The notes: generated from the sequence alone by a model not told the origin. Positions 44,202-54,064 are shown, counted from the first letter of the stretch. The stretch: DNA of 64,000 bases from Agapetus fuscipes (GCA_951799405.1 OX637345.1:13082001-13146000); one strand, 5' to 3'. Program-made: numbers and translations.

Positions 44202-46186
44202 AGACTGTTCCGCCCCGGAACAGTCTTTTCTTTAAGAAGGTACGGGCAGTTTGACCCACAGTTGCATCCAGTGGTCAGGAAAAATGACGTTCCACGGAAT
44301 TTTCCCCTTAGGGTTTTGCCCGTCATTGCTGGCTGGTGTGGGGGGGGGTGCTTTCCTCTTGGCGGCCGGCATGGGCGCCTTTCCTTGGCTGGGGGCACCG
44401 CTTTGCGTCCCCGGGCGGCCACCGCTCCTAGGCCCCGCTTGCTCGCCGGCGTCAAAGGATCAGAATCCTTGGTCGTCGGAGCCGCTCTCCTGCTCGGAAG
44501 CGAAGTTCTCACTCTCGCTCTCGTCCTCTGACTCGCTGGGTTGCTTCCTGCCGCGCCATGCTTGGGTCGTCCCTTCTGCTTGCTCTGCTTGGCTGAGCCC
44601 CTGCGGGCGGGGGCGCGGCGCCTGCGGGAGGGGTGCTTTCCTCTTGGCGGCCGGCATGGGCGCCTTTCCTTGGTTGGGGGCGCCGCCTTGCGTCCCCGGT
44701 CAGCCACCGCTCCTCGGCTCCGCTTGCTCGCCGGCTCCTGCGTCAAAGGATCAGAATCCTTGGTTGTCGGAGCCGCTCTCCTGCTCGGAAGCGGAGTTTT
44801 CACTCTTGCTCTCGTCCTCTGACTCGCTGAGTGGCTTCCTGCCGCGCCATGCTTGGGTCGTCCCTTCTGCTTGCTCTGCTTGGCTGAGCCCCTGCGGGCG
44901 GGGGCGCGGCGCCTGCGGGAGGGAGCGCCCCCCTCCCCCACTGACGGGTCAAAGTCAGAGTCCGCCTCCTGTCCGGAGCCACTCGGGTTGTACGAGCCAT
45001 CTGAATCCCCTAATTCATCCCTGCTGACTTTGGGTCCCCGCACTTTGGTTTCCGGATCTGTTTCATACTCCTCGTTAGAGAAACCTCTCTTGACAATAGC
45101 AGCAGCGGACCTTCTGGGCCTGCCTCCCGTGGCCTCGCCGCGGTCAGTCACCGGCCTCTCCTTCATCAGCCCCCTGGCGTGCGAGGAGACCTGCTTTGGC
45201 AGCAGCAGGAAGCCCACCACCCTGCTGGCCAGCTCCTTGGGCGCGCCCCTCTTGTCCAAGCCCAGCTTCTCGCACAGCGTCCGCAGCTGCTTGGGCTCCA
45301 GCTTCTGCACCTCCTCCAGCTTGGCCTTGTGCTCAGGCGTGTCCTTCTCAAACTCGTAGCCCTTGAACTTCTTTTTGTTGCGCTTGATGAGGTTCGTGCG
45401 GCACAATTGATTGTACCGGAACTTGAGGTCCTCCATCTTGAACCTGGAGATGGCCACCTCCACGTCGGGGATGTGGTCGATGGGGATGCCCCGGCCCGCG
45501 GGCACGGGCACCGGCGGCTCCACGGCCTTCTTCTTCTTGGCAGCCTCCTCCACGGCCTCCTCCGCCTTCTTCTTGGGCGCGGGCTTCTTCTTCACACTGT
45601 TGGCCTTCTTGGCCTTGCCCTTCTTGTCCTTGGCGTCCTCATCCTCCTCCTTGGCGTCCGTCTCCTCCTTCGCATCCTTGTCAGCCTTCACCTCGGCCGA
45701 GTCACTCTTGCCGTTTTCAGCCGACTTGACATCATCTTTGTCATCTTTGCTGTCAGCTGCGTCCTCAGCCTTGAGCTGGCCGTTGTTTTTGGCCTTCAGG
45801 TCTCCCTTCCCCAACTTCTGAGATGACTCATCCTCAGTTGACATATCGGCCTTTTTGTCATCCTGATTATCACTTAATTTTACACTATCAGTGTCCACCG
45901 ACATTTTTAAGGCTAGGTTTTTAGCCATCTCCTCCTTCCAACCAGCTAGGTCTTCCCTCAAGCTCTTGAAGTTGGCAGCCATCTTTGTTTTAAACTCTTC
46001 CACGGCTCGCTCGCGGTCCCCTCCAGACGCCATGACAAAATATGCCGGGTCTTCGCCTGACTGTTCCAAGGCCTCCATGAGGCGTGCCTGTAAGGCCGCC
46101 TTCCCTCCTGAGGTCTCCAGGTCCCTCTCCAGAAGCTCATTCTTAAGCTCATAGACTTTGAGGTCCTTGATGTTCACCTTAGCCAT
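44189..46186 (-). CDS. SAP/coiled-coil (Gag-like) - DEK fusion protein, 665 aa, intronless
   Basis: DEK is a nuclear chromatin architectural protein that binds DNA and histones. Residues 5-40 form a SAP domain (IKDLKVYELKNELLERDLE...ALQARLMEAL); 55-93 are helical and Lys/Glu-rich, as in SAP-bearing Gag proteins. From Met115 (MSTEDESSQKLGKG) a Lys/Asp/Glu-rich tract resembling a DEK N-terminus runs to about 220. Residues 233-333 are the DEK core (FKMEDLKFRYNQLC, KKKFKGYEFEKD, LRTLCEKLGLDKRGAPKELA, GFLLLPK), including a second SAP-like helix pair. Residues 391-415 are acidic. Residues 423-519 and 520-614 are a tandem duplication of a basic Arg/Lys/Ser segment. The last 30 residues are retroelement 3' sequence, and the stop lies in the polypurine tract. 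An alternative start eight codons upstream (46210) has a poorer context than AAAAAAATGGC. No reverse transcriptase, zinc knuckle or protease is seen. The region is GC-rich against AT-rich surroundings. DEK identity is strong; the Gag origin of the N-terminus is inference. Confidence 0.85.
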   Translation of the reverse strand: MAKVNIKDLKVYELKNELLERDLETSGGKAALQARLMEALEQSGEDPAYFVMASGGDRERAVEEFKTKMAANFKSLREDLAGWKEEMAKNLALKMSVDTDSVKLSDNQDDKKADMSTEDESSQKLGKGDLKAKNNGQLKAEDAADSKDDKDDVKSAENGKSDSAEVKADKDAKEETDAKEEDEDAKDKKGKAKKANSVKKKPAPKKKAEEAVEEAAKKKKAVEPPVPVPAGRGIPIDHIPDVEVAISRFKMEDLKFRYNQLCRTNLIKRNKKKFKGYEFEKDTPEHKAKLEEVQKLEPKQLRTLCEKLGLDKRGAPKELASRVVGFLLLPKQVSSHARGLMKERPVTDRGEATGGRPRRSAAAIVKRGFSNEEYETDPETKVRGPKVSRDELGDSDGSYNPSGSGQEADSDFDPSVGEGGAPSRRRRAPARRGSAKQSKQKGRPKHGAAGSHSASQRTRARVKTPLPSRRAAPTTKDSDPLTQEPASKRSRGAVADRGRKAAPPTKERRPCRPPRGKHPSRRRRAPARRGSAKQSKQKGRPKHGAAGSNPASQRTRARVRTSLPSRRAAPTTKDSDPLTPASKRGLGAVAARGRKAVPPAKERRPCRPPRGKHPPPHQPAMTGKTLRGKFRGTSFFLTTGCNCGSNCPYLLKEKTVPGRNSLRGG
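44340..44925 (-). repeat. Tandem duplication (about 290 bp x 2) inside the fusion gene
   Basis: The units are alike at about nine bases in ten by eye, with a few in-frame indels (the second-read unit lacks 'cag gag c'). A different frame of each unit encodes an acidic SESEDESxSENxASEQESGS stretch. Confidence 0.85.
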
Positions 46187-46624
46187 TTTTTTTATTTTAA
46201 CAAACTTCAAAACAAAAATATTTGCAAATTTATTTAATACGGGTTATGAGTTTTATATATAAAGTTATTTTAAATACGTACTTTAGCAAAATAATAATTT
46301 ATCTAATTATACTGATGGTAGGTAGGTACCGCCTTTTAATATTTATTTTTAAACTAGCAGTACCCGGCGTGTTTCACTACGCCATTTGGGCATGTGGTAT
46401 CAATTTTTTTCTACAGATAAAAGAGGAAACAACAGGATCAAAAAAAAAAGTGTGCTAATCGGAATCAAGCTTCACACAATTTATCTCTAGGTTAATCTTC
46501 ACGTTTTCTAAAAAAAAGGTCTAGGTACAACTGTTAAGCAGCAGAGCCAAGCATAGGGAAAATCGATTGCGGTGCTCCATTTATATTTAAGATAAAAAAA
46601 TCGGCTATGTAACGTCACTCATCT

Positions 46625-46870
46625 AATCTATTCTAAGTTGCATGGATATAATTGTTACATTTGGAATTCACATTAAGTGCATGCCCACAAGCAGACACGT
46701 ATAAGTTCACACTTGCACATTCTGCGTGTGAACCTACAACATAAAAACCCAAATCTCAAATGAACAAACACCCTGCAACTCTTTTCTGACCTTCCCTGAA
46801 ACAGGGGTGACATTGGCAGAGTGAACCATTTTCTATTTATAGTTGGTCAGATGCATATTGACCTATACAA
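46625..46870 (-). repeat. T module inside the LTR element
   Basis: Complete copy; reversed 5' end 'attgacctatacaagaaaag' is degraded. Confidence 0.8.
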
Positions 46871-47621
46871 GAAAAGAATATAAACAATAAATTAAATTTT
46901 ATAATCATACAATTAAAGAACTAATCTATAAAATTCACTATACTCTTTGAGCAAAGTGAAGAAATAAATGTATTCCAAACAATCAGGAATATTTTTCAAT
47001 GTAACCGCACTGTGAAACGTATGCAGTTGGGGAAAATGCTTCATACAATATGATGCACTTAAGTGTTTTTTCAACTATCTCCATAAAAGTGTTTAATTTA
47101 TATTGAATTTTTGACTCCCTGTCCTGTCTTTATCCCGGCCAAGTGAATTCACATTTTTCCCTACATTTAAAATGTGCTCTATCCATTATTTCAATAAGTG
47201 AAAGTTTTAGGTAGTGCACACGGAACATTTTCTATTGACAACAAAATTGTAAGTCGCACGGCCGGGTTAGGTAAAAGGCAAACATTTTGTTTATTTTGGT
47301 TGCTTTGGACCATTGTTACATAGAAGAAAGACGTTTAACCGCCGAGAAAAAAACGATCTTTAAATTTGTGGTGAGTATATAATTTTACAGAAATGCGTTT
47401 TTTGAAAAAACAACTATATTATGTATATTTTAATTAAAAGTATGTTTCAATAAAAGGTTTTAATAATAATAATATATTTCAATATGGTCTACTAGTTGTG
47501 ACCTACGAACTTTCGTTTATCGTATTTTTTATAAGTGCGGGATATAAAAGCTTTCTTACATTTCTAAAATTCAACTTGGAATACTTGAATAACATTTTTT
47601 AATTTGGAACTTTTGTCTAGG

Positions 47622-48173
47622 CCAGGGGTCGGCAACCTTTTGAGTCGGAAGAGCCAAAAATTACAATTTACAAATTTCAAAGTTTTTCCTTGACTTATAG
47701 GTTGGTATGAGGCTGACCACCCATACTGTAAAAAATGGTTCACTTTGCCAATGTCGCCCCTGTTTCAGGGAAGGTCGGCAAGAGTTGCAGGGCTTATGTT
47801 CATTTAAGATTGGGTTTTTATATTGTAGTTCCACATGCGGTATGTGTGAGCGTGAAATTATGCGTGTCTGCTTATGGGAATGCATTTGATGTGAATCTCA
47901 AATGATACATATCTTATTTTGGATTTGGATTTGTAAAGAGCCACAAATGTTTTTTTGCCAACAATAAATAGCGTCGATGGGGCGGGGGGAGGGTGGGGGG
48001 TGAAAAGCGAGTACACGTAGCGGAGAGATCGTTAATCAATTCAGAACGATTTAGTTTTTTTCGATCAGAAGTATAATTCTGTGTTTTTTTTATATTTGCG
48101 TATGAAGCTAAAGAGCCGTAACTTCACACCTAAAGAGCCGCATGTGGCTGGTGAGCCGCAGGTTGCTTATCCC
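47622..48173. mobile_element. hAT-type MITE with nested T module
   Basis: Left end CAGGGGTCGGCAACCTTTTG; right end reads, in reverse complement, TAGGGATAAGCAACCTGCGG. 'agagcc' words recur near both ends, as in many hAT MITEs. A plus-strand T module sits at 47690-47935. I find no clear 8-bp duplication outside. Confidence 0.6.
47690..47935 (+). repeat. T module nested in the hAT MITE
   Basis: Complete 5' part, tail replaced by 'ttggatttggatttg'. Confidence 0.85.
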
Positions 48174-48210
48174 TAACCAAACCGATATCGATCCACCATA
48201 TTTGTAAAAA

Positions 48211-48795
48211 GTCCGGTCTATAGCTTAGTTGGTAGAGTAACTGCATTCCATGCCGAGATCTCGAGTTAGAATCCCACTGAAGTTGTCAGAAATTATTTCT
48301 CGTTTCAGTGTTTATTTCTAACCCAAAATAAAATACCGGCAAGGCTTACTCAGCCTTCATAAGAAATGAGTGTCAAGCCACTCAGGAGCTGAATAACATC
48401 CATTTCAAGTTGGCGTAAAGTTAAAGTTACTGGGTTGTTCATTTTAGATTTGGATTTTAAATTATGAGTAGGTACACATGCAGCATTTGTAAGCGTGAAC
48501 TTACATGTGTCTACTTGTGAGCATGCATTTTATATGAATCTTTAATGTAAATGTATATTTGCAACTAAGATTATGTATTGTAGTTGAATATAATGGTCTT
48601 CTTCTATTGGGTGGTTTCAAAATTTACCGACCTCGTTGCTGAAATATTGAGAATTGAGAACCATTGTTTATTTGATCACCATCAAACTTCACAGGATTCA
48701 TTCTAAAAATATGTTACATGTTTCCTGAAAATTTCGTCAAAATCGGATGAGCGGTTTATGAGTCTATAGGGAACATACATACATACATACATACA

Positions 48796-48829
<34 letters not shown>

Positions 48830-49195
48830 CATACATACATACATACATACATACATACATACATACATACATACATACATACATACATACATACATACAT
48901 ACATACATACATACATACATACATACATACATACATACATACATACATACATACATACATACATACATACATACATACATACATACATACATACATACAT
49001 ACATACATACATACATACATACATACATACATACATACATACATACATACATACATACATACATACATACATACATACATACATACATACATACATACAT
49101 ACATACATACATACATACATACATACATACATACATACATACATACATACATACATACATACATACATACACACATCCTTCTTTATAGATATAGA
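48211..49195 (+). repeat. Composite repeat unit 1: SINE-A, T fragment, RTE-like tail, long (ACAT)n
   Basis: SINE-A head at 48211-48425 (B box decayed to AGTTAGAATCCC), T fragment 48430-48575, then RTE-type 3' sequence, then about 400 bp of (ACAT)n at 48774-49172, ending 'ccttctttatagatatagat'. Confidence 0.8.
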
Positions 49196-49205
49196 TAGAT
49201 AGATT

Positions 49206-49827
49206 GCATTCCATGCCGAGATCTCGAGTTAGAATCCCACCGAAGTTGTCAGAAATTATTTCCCGTTTCAGTGTTTATTTAAAACCCAAAATAAAATACC
49301 GGCAAGGCTTACTCAGCCTTCATAAGAAATGAGTGTCAAGCCACTCAGGAGCTGAATAACATCCATTTCAAGTTGGCGTAAAGTAAAAGTTACTGGGTTG
49401 TTCATTTTAGATTTGGATTTTAAATTATGAGTGGGTACACATGCAGCATTTGTAAGCGTGAACTTACATGTGTCTACTTGTGAGCATGCATTTTATATGA
49501 ATCTTTAATGTAAATGTATATTTGCAACTAAGATTATGTATTGTAGTTGAATATAATGGTCTTCTTCTATTGGGTGGTTTCAAAATTTACCGACCTCGTT
49601 GCTGAAATATCGAGAATTGAGAACCACTGTTTATTTGATCACCATCAAACTTCACAGGATTCGTTCTAAGAATATGTTACATGTTTCCTGAAAATTTCGT
49701 CAAAATCGGATGAGCGGTTTATGAGTCTATAGGGGACATACATACATACATACATACATACATACATACATACATACATACATACATACATACATACATA
49801 CACACATCCTTCTTTATAGATATAGAT
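49206..49827 (+). repeat. Composite repeat unit 2: direct duplication of unit 1
   Basis: Starts at 'gcattccatgccgagatctc', the same point as 48243, and is near-identical to unit 1 except for a short (ACAT)n array (49738-49801). It ends with the same 'ccttctttatagatatagat'. Confidence 0.9.
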
Positions 49828-50077
49828 TTCAAATAATGATATTAGATAATGATTATTTACTTTGCTTCGTCAGATCGGCTAATGAGTATTTACTAATACT
49901 AACACAATATTATTAACACGTTATCTATCCACACTTCAATCAAATTTTTAGTGGGTAACCACACGATCGTTTTTAATTCAAGTTTAATCAGTTTTATTTA
50001 AACTTTTTTTTATTATGTTGTCCAGATATATTTTTCAATACTCTCAAGCACAGTTTTTACTTGGTACTTGGTTTTAA
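49828..50077 (-). other. 5' leader of the LTR element
   Basis: AT-rich, no repeats known from elsewhere in the window. It is the original sequence between the primer binding site and the inserted debris. Confidence 0.5.
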
Positions 50078-50095
50078 ACCCCACACCTGACACCA
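50078..50095 (-). other. Primer binding site, tRNA-Leu-like
   Basis: One base after the 5' LTR the minus strand reads TGGTGTCAGGTGTGGGG. This matches the complement of a leucine tRNA 3' end (from memory TGGTGTCAGGAGTGGGA) except at two positions. Confidence 0.75.
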
Positions 50096-50096
50096 C

Positions 50097-50554
50097 TGTT
50101 ACGTTTTTCCTTAGGGTTCTTTTAATTAAAACACAAGTTTAACACAAGTTAGCCATACAGTTTATTTACACAGACTTTCTTACAATAGATTTATTTTTTT
50201 AACAGACTTATTCTAACAGATTTATTTTAACACACTTATTTATTTCGTACAGATTACATTTATTTTACACCTTATTGGTCGCCCTGGCAACTAGATACTC
50301 CTCTGTGTGAGTGCTTCGAAGACTCACTGGCTTCAGCCCATTGTCGCCCTTCTTATAGCGGAACCTAGGGGCCATTCCAGCCTGCCCTAGAAACTTCCAC
50401 TACCACAGTTGTATAGACGATTCTGGACATATTTATTTCATGAAGAGTCCATTTCCTACCTACATACACACCTTACAATTACAATCGTCTGGGCCAGAAC
50501 ATTCTCTCAAAACACACGTACACCAATAAACATCTACCAGTGTATTTCGTTACA
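50097..50554 (-). repeat. 5' LTR
   Basis: 458 bp; identical by eye to the 3' LTR. It should contain the RNA polymerase II promoter for the element. No TATA box is claimed. Confidence 0.95.
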
Positions 50555-50845
50555 GTACATTTTTTCGACTTACGCTTCGGGGAGTGTTGCAGTGTTCAAA
50601 ACTACCGATTTAAGTCCTCTATTTGGCAATGATTTGGAGTTCGTAAATAGACAATCGGTGGTTCAAACCTGAAACAAAGAAAATAATAGGATTGGTCGAA
50701 ATAATATTTGATTGCGGAGTATAAAAAAACATACAAGACCTACTACCTCGCCGCGATAAGATAGCAAGCGCCCTTGGAGTGACAAGCATCATGAAACGGC
50801 GCTATATCAGTCATCAAATCAGGGAAACGCTTTTAGAACATTTAG

Positions 50846-51333
50846 ACCGGTCCGTAGTTCAGTGGAAACACTTCGGACTCTGAATGGGAAGGTTGTGGGT
50901 TCGATTCCCGGCGGAGCACAAAAAATATACCATTCATAATTTCAAACTTGCTCTTCGCTAGGTTGAAAAATTCATAAACCTTTACCAATGACCTGTCACC
51001 AAAGGTCCATCCAGCCTTACAGCAACTGGGTCTTGCTTGAGAATTGGCGCTTTGTAGCGACGACGACAAAGCTCGTAAAAAGGTCGATAGCTCAATTGGT
51101 AGAATGCTTGCATTACATGCCGAGAACAAGGGTTCGATCTCAAGGTTTAATCAGCCTTCACAAGAAATGAGAACCAGCCCCCCCGGGAGCTGGGAAACCC
51201 CACTTCAACTGATAGTGGCTGGTGTGAGGCCGGCCCCCTTACCTGTAAAAATAAATAGGTCCCGATTCACCACATGCGACCCCTTTGGGGATAACGCAGG
51301 CAATAAGATACACTATATGTGTAACTTAGTTGC
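50846..51333 (+). repeat. Dimeric SINE (SINE-B fused to SINE-A), copy 2
   Basis: Same order and join as 2710-3211 ('aagctcgtaaaaaggtcgat'). One base is lost in the head (cagtggaaacac). It lies 290 bp beyond the LTR element. Confidence 0.85.
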
Positions 51334-51604
51334 AGTTGCAGTTGTTGCAAATCTTAGAAGAAAATTCAGCTTGACATCACATATGGCACTGTTTTTTTTC
51401 ATCTACCTGGAGTTGTGATTGCATTCAGCTTCACAGAGTTATTAAAAACATCAAACAGGAATTTCTTTCCGGGTTCCCGATCACGAAAATACCCAGGAAA
51501 CAATGGATCCCGTTTTTTAAAAATTCCCATTTTCGTTTTTTTTTTTGGTTTTTTTTTTTTAATTTCGAGCCATGTCGGAACAGTCATTCAGAAATGGGCA
51601 TTCT

Positions 51605-51800
51605 TGAGATGGGCATGAACATAAACCCTGCAACTCTTGCCGCCCTTTCCTGTTCTATAATCAACATTTAAATTTCATATGAAATGTATTTCCACAAGCA
51701 GACATCGATTAGTTCGCACTTACACATGCTGCAAGTTAACTTACAAAATAAAAAAAACCCAAATCTCAAAAAAACAAAAAACATAAGCCCTGCAAGCCCA
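51605..51800 (-). repeat. T-module pieces, rearranged
   Basis: 'gaacataaaccctgcaactc' at 51615 and again 'aacataagccctgcaagccc' at 51780, with the tail part between; order is disrupted. Confidence 0.55.
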
Positions 51801-51896
51801 CAACGCAGGTAATGAGAACCTGTCGATCGTACGAAAAGCAGCACAACACCCACAGAATCATCAATATAACAATGACTTTTAATTTTGAATTTTATT

Positions 51897-51985
51897 ACCT
51901 GACGATGATAATATATCGAAAACGTGAGTAATTTTTTTTTTTAATAAATTATATATAAGTGAAAATAAAGCAGAGTTTTATTGGA
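51897..51985 (+). repeat. CTGACGA-hairpin-GAAAA motif and AT-rich end
   Basis: CCTGACGATGATAATATATC then GAAAACGTGAG, followed by 'aataaattatatataagtga' and 'aaataaagcagag'. Comparable to 14345-14440 on the other strand. Confidence 0.4.
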
Positions 51986-52314
51986 ATTGATCTTTAAAAT
52001 TAAAAATATTAATCAATATAACATATTTTTATTATTTCCTGGGAATCTGGAATTTTTGGGACTTTATTTTTTCTCCAATAGACCCGGCAATGGAGAAACC
52101 TTCAAAACCCTAGTCAAAAATAGTCACGGGATGTAACGATAGTGATGGTATATATCTACAGGATTATGATGAAAGTGGCGGAAGGCCTTCCCCTCCATTT
52201 AGCATCCCTATATGTTAAATCATGCTACGATATATCGTCCCGAAAGTGCTTGTTTGTCTTACATCCATCAGAGGTAATTTCACAATGTTTGTATGTATAC
52301 TAGACCAATGTCTA

Positions 52315-52555
52315 TAATCGAAGCTGCAAAGATATGTTAACATTTAAGGCTCATATTAAATGCATGCCCACATACAGGTTCGCCCACATCGTAGGTTCAC
52401 GCCTACACATTTTGCGTATGTGCATATAAATAAACAAAACCTCACAACTCCTGCCGCCTTTCCCTGAAACCGGGGTGGTATTGGCAAAAGTTAACCAAAT
52501 TTTAAACAGCATGGGGGGTGGTCAGCCTCAGACCAACCTATCAGTCAAGGAGCAT
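52315..52555 (-). repeat. T module, 'gccgcctttccctgaaaccg' subfamily
   Basis: Full length, 'ataatcgaagctgcaaagat' to 'ctatcagtcaaggagc'. Confidence 0.8.
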
Positions 52556-52964
52556 ATCTAATGAAAAATGGAATTTAATTTTAAAAACACGTAAACCAAC
52601 TCTCATATTATCGTGCCTTACGTTTTTTTCTTAGCTCAGATTATGGAGAATGTGATTTTTAAGATAATTTCATTGAAAGTTCATCTTTGAATCAAATTGT
52701 AAATAAGCCAAAGGAGCACTGGGGCGACGATATGTAGGCGAGTGCAGGTATATATAAAATTGCAATGACGTGGGTGGATCGAACCTGGATCGGCCGTTCT
52801 AGAATTAGCGACAGCTGCGCTATGTATGGAGAGCGTTTAGCGACAAAGTGCAGCGAAGCGAACCGCTGGACATCGTGTTAAATAACCTTTGTTCTAGCAA
52901 CCAGGCCATTGCATCCAATGTACCAAAATCTATTTAAGCCCCCATACCGGATATCCGATAAGCT

Positions 52965-53060
52965 TATCCAGCCTCCATGCAACTGGGTCTTGCTTGAGTT
53001 GGGTTTCTGTAACGACCAACAGACTCGCAGACGGCTCAATAACTGTTGTAGACCTTCAGA
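52965..53060 (+). repeat. SINE-B internal fragment
   Basis: 'catgcaactgggtcttgctt' and 'cagactcgcagacggctcaa'. Confidence 0.55.
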
Positions 53061-53124
53061 TTCACAGATTTTGGTGATTCTCCAGCACAGGATTCCTGAT
53101 ATATCTTCCATGTATAGTTCTAAT

Positions 53125-53336
53125 GTTCCTTGACTTATAGGTTGATATGAGGCTGACCACGCGTACAATAAAAAAATCTTTGATTCGCCAATGCCACCCC
53201 ATGTTTCAGGGAAGGGCGGCAAGAGTTGCAGGGTTTATGTTCATTTAAGATTTTAGTTTTACCTTGTAAACATTCACGTGTCTGCTTGTCAGTCAATATG
53301 AATCTAAAATGGTAATATATCTTTGCAACTAAGATT
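53125..53336 (+). repeat. T module copy
   Basis: 'tccttgacttataggttgat' to 'tttgcaactaagatt'; about 40 bp deleted in the 3' half. Confidence 0.75.
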
Positions 53337-53345
53337 AAAGGTAGG

Positions 53346-53700
53346 GCCGGTAGATAGCTTAGTTGGTAGAGTGCTTGCATTCCATGCCGTTAGCCCGGGT
53401 TCGAATCCCACCGAGGGTGTCAGAAATGATTTCCCGTTTCGGTGTTTATTTCAAACCCCAAAATAAAATACCGGTACGGTTTACTCAGCCTTCACAAGAA
53501 ATGAGTATCGGCCCACTCGGGAGCTGGGAAACCCCCACTTCAACTGAAATGGTTGGCGTAAGGCCAGCCCCCTTACCTGTAAAAATAATTAGGTTCAACT
53601 CGCCACATGCGACCCCTTCGCATACCCTGATAAACCCTACAATTTTTGCCGTCCTTCCCTGAAACATTGGCAAAGTGAACCTTTTTTTCAGTATTGGTGG
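53346..53700 (+). repeat. SINE-A truncated by a T-module fragment
   Basis: SINE-A from GGCCGGTAGATAGCTTAGTT to 'catgcgaccccttcg' (53619), then a minus-strand T fragment ('aaccctacaatttttgccgt'). The rest of SINE-A is not found on the other side. Confidence 0.75.
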
Positions 53701-54060
53701 TTAATCATAATTGAATATTATGGTACTTAGTTCCTTGTTTCATATTTAAATAAATCAGGCATTATTTTATTTTATTTTCAATACATATGTTTTCAAGTGT
53801 GTAGTGTATTTTATATTGCTAATGGAAAATGAGTGGTCTGGCTATGGTTTAGTCGTTAGTGCAGAAACATAAAACGGCTAAAATGTAATATTATACGTTT
53901 TATTTGCACGAAATGACAAGGCCACAAGTCAAAAACCGTGAAAGCGTTCAATTCGACCTAGAACGCTGTACTTCTAAAGCCAGCCAATCAAATGCAGAAA
54001 ATCATCAGCCCACTGCCAAAGACAAAAAATATAGTTAAAACATGGAAGAGGGATCTATCT
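53701..54060. other. No feature recognised
   Basis: AT-rich, unassigned. Confidence 0.35.
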
Positions 54061-54064
54061 GAAT

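Larger units (their letters stand above)
46354..49195 (+). repeat. Repeat debris inside the LTR element, possibly one older RTE-derived unit
   Basis: 'aaactagcagtacccggcgt' at 46354 resembles the start of insect RTE-derived repeats, and 'gtcaaaatcggatgagcggt' with an (ACAT)n tail at 48737-49190 resembles their end, both on the plus strand. Between lie a minus T module (46625-46870), unassigned sequence (46871-47621), a hAT MITE and SINE-A pieces. Treating both ends as one element is a guess. Confidence 0.4.
43731..50554 (-). mobile_element. Non-autonomous LTR retrotransposon carrying a Gag-like/DEK fusion gene
   Basis: Two direct 458-bp repeats (43731-44188 and 50097-50554) bound the element, and GTAC lies directly outside both (43727-43730; 50555-50558). 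Orientation is minus: the primer binding site adjoins the right LTR and the polypurine tract the left LTR. The internal 5.9 kb contains one long frame (44189-46186) and no frame resembling protease, reverse transcriptase, RNase H or integrase, so it must be mobilised in trans. The stretch between the CDS and the 5' LTR is filled with repeat debris (46354-49830). The 4-bp duplication and LTR ends fit Ty3/gypsy-like elements but do not prove the family. Confidence 0.9.

Noticed and set aside
44251..45826. Long plus-strand frames opposite the DEK fusion gene (258, 215, 168 and 136 codons)
   Set aside because: They are antisense shadows of GC-rich, Lys/Glu/Arg-biased codons. Their Leu/Ser-rich translations have no domain.
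47622..48173. An 8-bp target duplication for the hAT-type MITE
   Set aside because: The flanking octamers (gtctaggc / accaaacc) do not match, so I report the element only from its ends.
48703..49214. Open frames of more than 130 codons with MYVCMYVC repeats on the minus strand
   Set aside because: They are translations of the (ACAT)n microsatellite in all frames.
46187..50096. A hidden gag-pol in the LTR element
   Set aside because: I found no RT, RNase H, integrase or protease motif in any frame of the interior; only repeats, a leader and short frames.
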